This document shows positions 45,696 through 54,902 of a stretch of DNA of 64,000 nt, piece by piece. Origin of the DNA: Burkholderia anthina (GTDB taxonomy: Bacteria > Pseudomonadota > Gammaproteobacteria > Burkholderiales > Burkholderiaceae); assembly GCF_001547525.1 (NCBI RefSeq), contig NZ_LNJP01000003.1, positions 868,001 through 932,000 of the forward strand. The letters run 5' to 3'. A program made the translations under genes and the position numbers. The first letter of the stretch is position 1; every line of letters begins with the position of its first letter. The notes beneath the pieces are model-generated. The model saw only the letters and a program-made list of their open reading frames with translations. It did no database searches and was not told the DNA's origin.

Positions 45696-46655
45696 ATGAG
45701 CACGATCAAGCTGCATCAGTTGCAGGCGCTCGTCGCCAGCGCGGAGGCCGGAAGCATTCGCGGCGCGGCACGCTCGCTCGGGCTGTCGCAGGCGGCCGTC
45801 ACGCGTGCGCTGCGCGAGCTGGAGGCGAGCGAGCGCCTGCCGCTGCTCGTGCGCGCGCCGGAGGGGATCGGCTTCACCGACTACGGCAAGACGCTGCTCA
45901 CGCACGCGAGGCTCGTGCTGAAACAGCTCGAACACGCGCAGAGCGATCTCGAACGCATGCGCGGCCGCGTCGAGGGCCGGCTGAGCATCGGTGTCACGCC
46001 GTGGCTCACGATGACGTTCCTCGCGGAAGCCGTGCTGCGATTTCGCGAGCACATGCCCGACGTGCGGCTCGAACTCTACGACGCGCTGATGGCCGTCGCG
46101 CAGCCGCTGCTGCGCGACGGCAGCATGGATTTCGCGCTCGGGCACGTTCAGCCGGGCGGCACGCAGGAATTCGCATGCGAGCCGATGTTGCGCTACGAGA
46201 CGTCGGTCATGGTGCGCGCCGGCCATCCGCTCGAACGCGCGCGGTCGATCCACGACCTGCTCGACAACGACTGGGTGCTGAACTTCGCGGCCGACGGGCA
46301 GGCCGCGCTCGTCGACTATCTGTTCACGCGCCACGGCGCCCGGATCGACGAGCGGCGCATCGTCCGCGCGCAGTCGGTCGCGATGTTGCAGACGATGCTC
46401 GAACAGGCCGACATGTGCACGTGGTGCCCGACGATACTCGCGGCCGTGCCGCCGTCCGGCGACCGGATGCGCGCGTTGTCGCTGAAGGAAACGTTCGAAC
46501 CGCGCGAGCTCGGCATCGTCACGCGCCGCAGCAGCACGCTCAGCGACGCCGCGCGCTGCTTCATCGATTGCCTGCTGCATGTCATCCGCCGGCACGCGCG
46601 ATCCGCGCGCAAGGAGGACCTCGCGCTGTTCAAGACGGTGTCGCTGCTGATCTGA
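45696..46655 (+). CDS. LysR-family transcriptional regulator
   Basis: The 319-residue product from MSTIKLHQLQALVASAEAGSIRGAARSLGLSQAAVTRALRELEASERLPLLVRAPEGIGFTDYG has a complete LysR domain; the pattern of binding domain and effector region resembles the CysB/TsaR-like subgroup. It is divergent from the amidohydrolase, and the 135-bp gap should hold the shared operators. It likely regulates uptake and hydrolysis of the amino-acid conjugate. Confidence 0.92.
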   Translation: MSTIKLHQLQALVASAEAGSIRGAARSLGLSQAAVTRALRELEASERLPLLVRAPEGIGFTDYGKTLLTHARLVLKQLEHAQSDLERMRGRVEGRLSIGVTPWLTMTFLAEAVLRFREHMPDVRLELYDALMAVAQPLLRDGSMDFALGHVQPGGTQEFACEPMLRYETSVMVRAGHPLERARSIHDLLDNDWVLNFAADGQAALVDYLFTRHGARIDERRIVRAQSVAMLQTMLEQADMCTWCPTILAAVPPSGDRMRALSLKETFEPRELGIVTRRSSTLSDAARCFIDCLLHVIRRHARSARKEDLALFKTVSLLI

Positions 46656-46718
46656 CGGCCTACACCGGCTGCTGTTCGTCCATAGCGCATTCGCGCAAAT
46701 GCTTTTCGAAATCCGTTA

Positions 46719-46748
46719 TTGGATCGCGTCGCCGCGCGTTTTTATACT
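46719..46748 (+). promoter_or_regulatory. Sigma-70-type promoter of groESL
   Basis: TTGGAT (46719-46724) and TATACT (46743-46748) with 18-bp spacing form a vegetative promoter immediately upstream of the CIRCE element, the usual arrangement for HrcA-repressed chaperonin operons. Confidence 0.65.
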
Positions 46749-46750
46749 CG

Positions 46751-46777
46751 TCAGCACTCTCTGCCAAAGAGTGCCAG
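46751..46777 (+). promoter_or_regulatory. CIRCE element (HrcA operator)
   Basis: TCAGCACTC (46751-46759) and GAGTGCCAG (46769-46777) with 9-bp spacing match the CIRCE consensus TTAGCACTC-N9-GAGTGCTAA in the conserved inner positions. It lies between the promoter and groES, so HrcA should repress this operon; hrcA is not in the window. Confidence 0.85.
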
Positions 46778-46809
46778 CCAATTTCGACAGAACCGCACAG
46801 GACGAACCA

Positions 46810-47100
46810 ATGAGCCTACGCCCCTTGCACGATCGCGTGATCGTGAAGCGACTCGATCAGGAAACCACCACCGCGTCGGGCATCGTGATCCCCGACAGCG
46901 CCGCCGAAAAGCCCGACCAGGGCGAAGTCATCGCCGTGGGCCCCGGCCGCAAGGACACGGACGGCCAGCGCATCGTGCCCGACCTTCAGGTCGGCGAGCG
47001 CGTGCTGTTCGGCAAGTACGCGGGGCAAGCCGTCAAGGTGGACGGCAACGAGTTTCTCGTGCTGCGCGAGGAAGACATCGTCGCGGTCGTCAATCAATAA
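46810..47100 (+). CDS. groES: Co-chaperonin GroES
   Basis: The 96-residue product MSLRPLHDRVIVKRLDQETTTASGIVIPDSAAEKPDQGEVIAVGPGR is a typical GroES with the mobile loop (about 16-34). It ends EEDIVAVVNQ. The upstream frame to 46699 crosses the CIRCE element and is not a start. It is the first gene of the groESL operon, 12 bp before groEL. It caps the GroEL ring for cytosolic protein folding. This is probably an additional copy, as Burkholderia genomes carry several groESL operons. Confidence 0.97.
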   Translation: MSLRPLHDRVIVKRLDQETTTASGIVIPDSAAEKPDQGEVIAVGPGRKDTDGQRIVPDLQVGERVLFGKYAGQAVKVDGNEFLVLREEDIVAVVNQ

Positions 47101-47112
47101 CGGAGCGCAATC

Positions 47113-48753
<1,641 letters not shown>

Positions 48754-48811
48754 CGACGCGGCAGCGTGCGCGCCGGTTTGTCGGCGTGCGCGCGGTTGGG
48801 CAGAATCCTGC

Positions 48812-48855
48812 AACAACGCGTGGCGACGGAAGTCGTCACGCGTTGTTTGCTTTGG
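48812..48855 (+). terminator. groESL terminator
   Basis: A 16-bp stem with one wobble pair (48812-48827 with 48832-48847) and a GGAA loop is followed by a T-rich TGCTTT stretch, 59 bp after the groEL stop. Confidence 0.8.
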
Positions 48856-48938
48856 CGCCACGGAATGCCGGGTTCGACGGAGCCGATCGCCGCGCTCGGG
48901 TAAGATCAAGACCCGTTCCGCCACACCGCTTCCACCCC

Positions 48939-49553
48939 ATGTCGCCCATCGCCAACACCCTGCTGCCGCTCGCCGGCGTCCTGCTGCTGAGCGTCGCCAG
49001 CCCGGGCCCGAACTTCGTGATCGTCACCTCCACCGCGGTCGCGTCGCGTCGCGCCGGCGTGATGACGGGGCTCGGCCTGGCCGCGGCGTCCGGCACCTGG
49101 GCCGCGATCGCGATCGGCGGGTTGAGCCTGCTCGTCACGCACGTCGCATGGGTTCACACCGCACTGCGGCTGGCGGGCGCCGCGTACCTGATCTGGCTCG
49201 GCCTGAAAATGATCGCGACCGCGCGCAAGCCGCTGCCCGTTTCCGCGCCGGCCGCGATGTCCGACTGGCACGCGGCGAGAAAGGGCTACGTCGTCAGCAT
49301 GACGAACCCGAAATCCGTCGCGTTCTACGGCAGCATCTTCGCGCTGATGGTGCCGGCCCACGCGCCGGCGTGGCTCGATCTGTCGGTCGTCGTGCTGTCG
49401 GTCGCGATCTCGGCCGCGTGGTATTGCACGATGGCGCTGCTCGCGTCGCACCCGTCGGTGCGCCGGCTGCTGGTCCGGCGCAAGGCCGTGCTCGATACGG
49501 CGGCCGGGCTGTTGCTGATAGGGGTCGGCGGGCGGATGCTGGCCGGACGTTGA
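48939..49553 (+). CDS. LysE-family amino-acid exporter
   Basis: The 204-residue product has six predicted membrane helices. It carries the LysE/RhtB pattern: LLPLAGVLLLSVASPGPNFVIVTSTAVASRRAGVMTGLGLAAASGTW with the SPGPN motif at about residues 20-24, AYLIWLGLKMI, and VVSMTNPKSVAFYGSIFALMVP. Such proteins export amino acids or homoserine lactones. The start at 48939 is chosen to begin just before helix 1. It stands between groEL and the encapsulin locus, co-oriented with groEL but behind its terminator. Substrate unknown. Confidence 0.92.
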   Translation: MSPIANTLLPLAGVLLLSVASPGPNFVIVTSTAVASRRAGVMTGLGLAAASGTWAAIAIGGLSLLVTHVAWVHTALRLAGAAYLIWLGLKMIATARKPLPVSAPAAMSDWHAARKGYVVSMTNPKSVAFYGSIFALMVPAHAPAWLDLSVVVLSVAISAAWYCTMALLASHPSVRRLLVRRKAVLDTAAGLLLIGVGGRMLAGR

Positions 49554-49818
49554 TTCGCTGCGTATTTGTCCGTTTCGAATGCTCGCCGCTCACCTGCCGT
49601 ACCGCGCCGGCGCGCATTCCCGCGCACGCCTGAACACGAGGTCGATGCGGTCATCGCGCATCGCAACGCGTGCGTTCGATCACGGGCGTGCTGCGCGACG
49701 GGTTCAACGTCGAGAAGAAGCCGGTCGTGCGCTTCTGACCGGGTAGCATGAAAACGCTCGCGGCGGCCCGCGAAGGCCGCCACGAGCGGACAACATCGGC
49801 GCAACGAGAACGACAACG

Positions 49819-51819
49819 TCAACGTCGCGCCGCCAGTCTCCTGACGACACTCACCAGCGCATCGACTTCGTCGCACGTGTTGTAGAACGCGAGCGACGGC
49901 CGCACCGTGGCCTCGAGCCCGAAACGCCGCAGGATCGGTTGCGCGCAGTGGTGCCCCGAGCGCACCGCGATGCCCTCTTCGTTCAGCGCCTGCCCGACTT
50001 CCTCGGTTTCATAGCCCTTCAGCACGAACGACAGCACGCTCGCCTTGTCGCGCGCGGTGCCGACGAGCCGCACGCCCGGCACCGGCGCGAGCACGCTCGT
50101 CGCATACGCGAGCAGATCGTGCTCGTAGCGAGCGATGTTCTCGATGCCGACGCGGTTCACGTAATCGAGCGCGGCACCCAGCCCCACCGCATCCGCGATG
50201 TTGCCGGTACCGGCTTCGAAGCGGTTCGGCGGCGGCTGGAACACCGTGCGCTCGAACGTCACGTCCGCGATCATGTTGCCGCCGCCCTGCCACGGCGGCA
50301 TGTCGTCGAGGATCGCGCGCTTGCCGTACACGACGCCGATCCCGGTCGGCCCGTAGATCTTGTGTCCGGAGAACACGAAGAAATCCGCATCGAGCGCCTG
50401 CACGTCCACCCGCATGTGCGAGATCGACTGCGCGCCGTCGACCAGCGCCTTCGCGCCCGCGCGATGCGCGAGCTCGACGATCTCCTTCACCGGCACGACC
50501 GTGCCGAGCGCGTTCGACACCTGCGTGACGGACACGATCTTCGTGCGATCGTTGAGCAGCTTCCGGTATTCGTCGAGCAGTACCTGCCCCGAATCGTCGA
50601 CCGGAATCACGCGCAGCTTCGCGCCCTTCTGCGCGGCAAGCTGCTGCCACGGCACGATGTTCGCGTGATGCTCGAGATGCGACACGACGATCTCGTCGCC
50701 TTCGCCGACGTTCTGCACGCCCCACGTCTTCGCGATCAGGTTGATCGCCTCGGTCGTGCCGCGCACGAACACGATTTCGTCGGGCGACGATGCGCCGATG
50801 AAGCGCTGCACCGTTTCCCGCGCATGCTCGTACGCATCCGTCGCGCGGCCCGCCAGTGCGTGGGCCGCGCGGTGGATGTTCGAGTTCTCGTGTGCGTAGA
50901 AGTACGCGAGGCGGTCGATCACGGCCTGCGGCTTGTGCGTCGTCGCCGCGTTGTCGAACCAGACGAGCTGCTTGCCGTTCACGCGCTCCTGAAGGATCGG
51001 GAAATCGCGGCGGATCGCGTTCACGTCGAACGCCGGGTGGGCGCCGCGATACGGCTGGCCCTGCGGCTCGGCCGCCTGCGCATCGTCGATGAAATAACGC
51101 GGCACGTCGGCGCCCGACCCACGCGACACCGGCACGTCGCGACGCACGGCGAGCAGTTCGCGCAGCGCGTCGTCGCCCGGCAACCCGAACGCTTCCGGCG
51201 ACGCGAGGCCGTTCGACGGCACGACGATGTCCTGCGGCGTCGCCTGCCAGCCCTGCAGCGAACCGTCGGTGAAGTAGTACGGCGACGCCTTCGTCGCGCC
51301 TTCCGGTGCGGCCGCGTTCACCTGCGGCACGCCGAGCGCCGCGCCGCCGACCCGCGGTTCGAGCGCGGGCGCGATCGACACGGCGTTGTCGGGCAGCCCG
51401 TTCTGCGCGGCCGCATGCGGCGCGAGCGCGGGTGCGCGGTTGCCGAGCGACAACACATGCGTCGGCGCGGACGGCGCGAGGTTCGCGCCCGGTACCTTGC
51501 CTTGCGGCAGCGCGAGCCCCGGCACGCCGGTGCCCGCCCCGCCCGGGCCCGCGAGCGGCGAGCCGCCCGGCACCGGGTTGCTGGCCGACGCGAGGATCGG
51601 CGCCGCCGCCGGCAGTGCCGACGGCACGCCGCCGACCGCGCCGCTGCCCGCCGACAGCCCGGGCGAGGTGGCCTGCCCGGGCGGCGTCGCGAAGAACTCG
51701 GATGCGAGCCGCGCGAGCGTCGCCGGATCGGGCAACCCAGCCGGCAGCGGCGCGTGCGGCAACGCGTGCGCGTCGCCGGCGGCCACGCCGGGATTAACGA
51801 TAGGTGTCGGGATAGTCAT
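49819..51819 (-). CDS. Encapsulin cargo: cysteine desulfurase with targeting domain
   Basis: The 666-residue product has a type II (SufS-like) cysteine desulfurase domain from about residue 265. The PLP lysine is Lys487 (FVFSGHKIYGPTG) and the catalytic cysteine is Cys625 (VRSGHHCAQPILRRFG). In front is a 260-residue Pro/Gly/Ala-rich disordered extension with short conserved blocks (LARLASEFFATPPG, SPYYFTDGS), the cargo-loading region of family 2A encapsulin cargo. It liberates sulfur from cysteine inside the shell, where elemental sulfur can accumulate. The start (ATG 51819) lies inside the shell gene's end, a 26-nt overlap, with no ribosome site of its own, so translation is coupled to the shell. 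Confidence 0.94.
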   Translation of the reverse strand: MTIPTPIVNPGVAAGDAHALPHAPLPAGLPDPATLARLASEFFATPPGQATSPGLSAGSGAVGGVPSALPAAAPILASASNPVPGGSPLAGPGGAGTGVPGLALPQGKVPGANLAPSAPTHVLSLGNRAPALAPHAAAQNGLPDNAVSIAPALEPRVGGAALGVPQVNAAAPEGATKASPYYFTDGSLQGWQATPQDIVVPSNGLASPEAFGLPGDDALRELLAVRRDVPVSRGSGADVPRYFIDDAQAAEPQGQPYRGAHPAFDVNAIRRDFPILQERVNGKQLVWFDNAATTHKPQAVIDRLAYFYAHENSNIHRAAHALAGRATDAYEHARETVQRFIGASSPDEIVFVRGTTEAINLIAKTWGVQNVGEGDEIVVSHLEHHANIVPWQQLAAQKGAKLRVIPVDDSGQVLLDEYRKLLNDRTKIVSVTQVSNALGTVVPVKEIVELAHRAGAKALVDGAQSISHMRVDVQALDADFFVFSGHKIYGPTGIGVVYGKRAILDDMPPWQGGGNMIADVTFERTVFQPPPNRFEAGTGNIADAVGLGAALDYVNRVGIENIARYEHDLLAYATSVLAPVPGVRLVGTARDKASVLSFVLKGYETEEVGQALNEEGIAVRSGHHCAQPILRRFGLEATVRPSLAFYNTCDEVDALVSVVRRLAARR

Positions 51820-52726
51820 GGAACTTGGCGATTTCGACGTCATCGAGGACAGCCAGCGCATCCGGCGAATGGACCGCGAGCGAGCAATACAGCGAGATCA
51901 GGTACGACGCGATCGCCTGGTTGTTGATCCCCATGAAGCGCACCGACAGGCCCGGCCCCTGCTCGCCCGCGACGCCCGGCTGATACAGGCCGACGACGCC
52001 CTGGCGCTTGTCGCCGACGCGCAGCAGCAGGATCTTGGTCTTGCCGTCCGCGACCGGCACCTTGTCCGACGGGATCAGCGGAATGCCGCGCCACGTGAGG
52101 AACTGCGAGCCGAACAGGCTGACCGTCGGCGGCGGCACGCCGCGCCGCGTGCATTCGCGGCCGAACGCGGCGATCGCGAGCGGGTGGGTGAGGAAGAACG
52201 CCGGCTCCTTCCACACCTTCGTCAGCAGCTCGTCGAGATCGTCCGGCGTCGGCGCGCCCGTCAGCGGGAAGATCCGCTGTTCGTCGGTCACGTTCGCGAG
52301 CAGCCCGTAATCGGAATTGTTGATCAGCTGGCTTTCCTGCAGCTCCTTGATCGTCTCGATCGTCAGGCGCAGCTGTTCCTTGATCTGGTCGTGAGGACTG
52401 CTGTAAAGATCGGAGATCCGCGTATGCACGTCGAGCACCGTGCTCACCGCGTTCAGGAAGTATTCGCGCGGCTGTTCCTCGTACGGCACGAACGTCCGCG
52501 GCAGCACGCTTTCGTCCTCGAGCTGCGTGCACGCGGCGCGCACGGCTTCCGGGTTCTTCACCTGGTTCAGCCGATAGATGCCGGCCTCGACCGGCACCCA
52601 TTGCAGCAGATGGGTCAGCCAGCGCGGCGTGATCGTGGAAAGCTGGGGGACGGTCTTGGTAGCGTTCGCTAGTTGGCGGGCGGCGTGATCGCTCAGCGCG
52701 GCCGTGCCGCTTGCAACGGTCGACAT
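51794..52726 (-). CDS. Family 2A encapsulin shell protein (SrpI-like)
   Basis: The 310-residue product, MSTVASGTAALSDHAARQLANATKTVPQLSTITPRWLTHLLQWVPVEAGIYRLNQVKNPEAVRAACTQ, has the HK97-like family 2A encapsulin layout. The family-2 N-terminal arm is followed by the E-loop and P-domain region (REYFLNAVSTVLDVHTRISDLYSSPHDQIKEQLRLTIETIKELQESQLINN) and the A-domain ending ALAVLDDVEIAKFHDYPDTYR. It has no cyclic-nucleotide-binding insertion, so it is 2A and not 2B. It self-assembles into a roughly 24-nm compartment. GGAG precedes the ATG. The 13-bp motif at 52814-52826 sits 88 bp upstream. Confidence 0.95.
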   Translation of the reverse strand: MSTVASGTAALSDHAARQLANATKTVPQLSTITPRWLTHLLQWVPVEAGIYRLNQVKNPEAVRAACTQLEDESVLPRTFVPYEEQPREYFLNAVSTVLDVHTRISDLYSSPHDQIKEQLRLTIETIKELQESQLINNSDYGLLANVTDEQRIFPLTGAPTPDDLDELLTKVWKEPAFFLTHPLAIAAFGRECTRRGVPPPTVSLFGSQFLTWRGIPLIPSDKVPVADGKTKILLLRVGDKRQGVVGLYQPGVAGEQGPGLSVRFMGINNQAIASYLISLYCSLAVHSPDALAVLDDVEIAKFHDYPDTYR

Positions 52727-52813
52727 GTGTGGCTCCGGGTTCTTAAGATGAAAAACGGGATTGCTTATGACGCTCGGTGATTATCGGAAGCACGCCCGTG
52801 CCGGCTCAACATG

Positions 52814-52826
52814 CTATAGCCGTCAG
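52814..52826 (-). promoter_or_regulatory. Shared 13-bp motif before the shell gene
   Basis: CTGACGGCTATAG (read on the minus strand; 52826 down to 52814) occurs identically at 54616-54604, before the rhodanese gene. Its position is about 88 bp before the shell start. It has no matching -35 box, so it is more likely an operator (XRE-protein site) or a special promoter element than a plain vegetative -10 box. Confidence 0.65.
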
Positions 52827-52862
52827 ATCGTGCAACCGAGGGGGAAGCGATGCGGCGCGAGC

Positions 52863-53084
52863 TCAGGTGACGTACGCGCCCGGCAGCAGCGTCGAGATCG
52901 ACACGTCGAACGCGCGCGCGATCTTGTCGGCCGTGACGATCGACGCGATCGCCTCGCCGCGCTCGATCTCGCCGACGTACGAGCGGTTCAGCCCCGCATG
53001 CTCGGCCAGTTGCTCCTGCGACCACGTGCGCGCCTCGCGCAGCTTGCGCACGTTGGCGCCGAAGTGATGGATGAGGTCGCTCAT
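52863..53084 (-). CDS. XRE-family regulator of the encapsulin locus
   Basis: The 73-residue product, MSDLIHHFGANVRKLREARTWSQEQLAEHAGLNRSYVGEIERGEAIASIVTADKIARAFDVSISTLLPGAYVT, is essentially a single Cro/C1-type helix-turn-helix (WSQEQLAEHAGLNRSYVGEIERGE). Its start overlaps the stop of the acetyltransferase gene (ATGA). It lies between the acetyltransferase and shell genes, so it is the natural candidate to bind the 13-bp repeats upstream of both transcription units. Confidence 0.9.
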   Translation of the reverse strand: MSDLIHHFGANVRKLREARTWSQEQLAEHAGLNRSYVGEIERGEAIASIVTADKIARAFDVSISTLLPGAYVT

Positions 53085-54031
53085 CGCGCCTCCCAGGCGA
53101 CGCGCGCCGCCGTGCGCGGCGCGGCGTTCGCTTCGCTGCGCAGCACGGCCTGCGTGACGTTTTCGCCGGGCGGCACGTCCTGCGTGAGCCACACGTTGCC
53201 GCCGATCACCGCGCCGCGCCCGATCGTCACGCGGCCGAGAATCGTTGCGCCCGCATAGATCACCACGTCGTCCTCGACGATCGGATGGCGAGCCAGCCCT
53301 TTCTCCAGATGGCCGGCCGCATCGCGCGGGAAGCGCTTCGCGCCGAGCGTGACGGCCTGGTACACGCGCACGCGCTCGCCGATGATCGCCGTCTCGCCGA
53401 TCACGACGCCCGTGCCGTGATCGATGAAGAAGCCCGCGCCGATGCGCGCGCCCGGATGAATGTCGATGCCCGTTTCCGCATGCGCCTGCTCGGCGATGAT
53501 CCGCGCGAGCAGCGGCAGGCCAAGCCCGTACAGCTCGTGCGCGAGCCGGTGGTGGATCATCGCGAGGATGCCCGGGTAGCACAGCAGCACCTCGTCGACG
53601 CTGCCGGCCGCCGGATCGCCGTGGAAGGCGGCCAGCACGTCGCTGTCGAGCAGCCGGCGAATCTCCGGCAGGCGCGCGGCGAATGCCTGCACGGCCTTCG
53701 ACGCGACTTCGTCGAGGTTGTCGAGCGGCCCGTCGGCATTGCGCTGACGCGCCGCGTAGCGCAATTCGAGCGTCACTTGAGTGAGCAACGCATTCAGCGC
53801 CGCGTCGAGCGCGTGGGCCACGTGGAGGTTCTCGCTTTCCTGCCGCAGGTCGGGCGGCCCGAGCCGCATCGGGAACAGCACACCCTTCAGCGCGCCGACG
53901 ATCTGCGCGAGTGCCTCGCGCGCCGGCAAATCGCGCCCGCCCGGTTCGAGCGAGCGCCGCTGCTTTTCGCGCCATGCGCGGCGCACCGTCTGCAGCGATT
54001 GAACGATGTCGTCGATGTCGAACGCGGCCAT
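53081..54031 (-). CDS. Serine O-acetyltransferase (EpsC/CysE-like)
   Basis: The 316-residue product has an N-terminal helical domain (AAFDIDDIVQSLQTVRRAWREKQRRSLEPGGRDLP). A left-handed beta-helix follows with hexapeptide repeats (DIHPGARIGAGFFIDHGTGVVIGETAIIGERVRVYQAVTLGAKRF ... HPIVEDDVVIYAGATILGRVTIGRGAVIGGNVWLTQDVPPG), diagnostic of serine acetyltransferases of the EpsC subgroup. It makes O-acetylserine, the cysteine precursor, thus feeding the cysteine desulfurase cargo. It is between rhodanese and XRE genes and overlaps the XRE start. Confidence 0.93.
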   Translation of the reverse strand: MAAFDIDDIVQSLQTVRRAWREKQRRSLEPGGRDLPAREALAQIVGALKGVLFPMRLGPPDLRQESENLHVAHALDAALNALLTQVTLELRYAARQRNADGPLDNLDEVASKAVQAFAARLPEIRRLLDSDVLAAFHGDPAAGSVDEVLLCYPGILAMIHHRLAHELYGLGLPLLARIIAEQAHAETGIDIHPGARIGAGFFIDHGTGVVIGETAIIGERVRVYQAVTLGAKRFPRDAAGHLEKGLARHPIVEDDVVIYAGATILGRVTIGRGAVIGGNVWLTQDVPPGENVTQAVLRSEANAAPRTAARVAWEAR

Positions 54032-54059
54032 GCTGCTTTCTCCCCGTAACGGCCGTGAA

Positions 54060-54530
54060 TCAATCCTGCGCCCACGGCAGGCCGCGAAAGCGCCAGCCGT
54101 TGCGGCCGCCGCGATGCTGCCGCTCGTCGAGGTCGCCCTCGAAGCCTTCGAGCACGTTGAATACCTGCGTGAAACCGCCCTTCGTGGCAGCCTCGGCCGC
54201 CTGCGCCGAGCGGTTGCCGCTGCGGCACAGCAACAGCACGACCGCATCCTTGCCGGTCTTTGCTTCCAGCTCGCGCACGAAGCGCGGGTTGCGCGTCAGG
54301 TTCGTGCCGGTCGCCCACGGCACGTGCAGCGACTCCGGCACGTAACCGACGAATTTCCGTTCCTCGGCCGTGCGCACGTCCACCAGCAATGCATCGCCCG
54401 CCGCGAACAGCGCCCACGCGGCTTCCGGCGCGACGCCGCCCGCGTAGGGCGTGCCAGCCGCCACGGCTGCCGCGCGCGCGTCTTCGAGCGCCTGCTGCGC
54501 AGCGGTTCGTTCTTGCAGTTCAACCGTCAT
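54060..54530 (-). CDS. Rhodanese-domain sulfurtransferase
   Basis: The 156-residue product from MTVELQERTAAQQALEDARAAAV has a single rhodanese domain. It includes the DALLVDVRTAEERKFVGYVPESLHVPWATG core and the active-site loop CRSGNRS with Cys102. It transfers sulfur between donors and acceptors and could move sulfane sulfur to or from the encapsulin interior. It is first of the minus-strand run (29 bp before the acetyltransferase). The 13-bp motif lies 74 bp upstream. Confidence 0.93.
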   Translation of the reverse strand: MTVELQERTAAQQALEDARAAAVAAGTPYAGGVAPEAAWALFAAGDALLVDVRTAEERKFVGYVPESLHVPWATGTNLTRNPRFVRELEAKTGKDAVVLLLCRSGNRSAQAAEAATKGGFTQVFNVLEGFEGDLDERQHRGGRNGWRFRGLPWAQD

Positions 54531-54603
54531 GACACTTCCTCGTTCTCGCAGATTCGTATGAACAAAAACACCGGGAATGCGGCCGTCGCAGCTTGCGTGC
54601 TGT

Positions 54604-54616
54604 CTATAGCCGTCAG
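54604..54616 (-). promoter_or_regulatory. Shared 13-bp motif before the rhodanese gene
   Basis: Identical CTGACGGCTATAG element to the one before the shell gene, again 74 bp before a translational start. This marks the probable promoter/operator of the rhodanese-acetyltransferase-XRE unit. Confidence 0.65.
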
Positions 54617-54902
54617 CGCCACTATGCGAGTGCGGTCGGGGAAGCAGAACCAATAAAAATTCATTTCCTAATCAGCGCCGCGGGGAATGCAATAGCGGAC
54701 GCGCGCTATCGGCGCGCGGTCGATCGCGGGCTGGAAATGGAGGGCGATGGCCGTTCGATGTCGTGCATCGAAGGGGGTGAAAAGAAAGGAGGGGGACGAT
54801 CGACGCGCATTTCGCGCGTCGTCATGGAATCCGAAATGACACGGGCCACGCGATGCACCGACGAAGCCTCCAAGCCTCGCCGATGCACGCGCCGTCAGCA
54901 CA
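54617..54902. other. Non-coding region between encapsulin locus and amidase gene
   Basis: Apart from the 13-bp motif at 54604-54616, this stretch has no gene that I can support. A hairpin-like ACGCGC-ATTT-GCGCGT repeat lies at 54804-54819 and an A/G-rich AAAGAAAGGAGGGGG run at 54781-54795. Confidence 0.4.

Noticed and set aside
49566..49751. Small frame between the LysE gene and the encapsulin locus
   Set aside because: Arg/Ser-rich with no ribosome site or family; another frame ends in a protein-like VEKKPVVRF but has no start, so at most a remnant.
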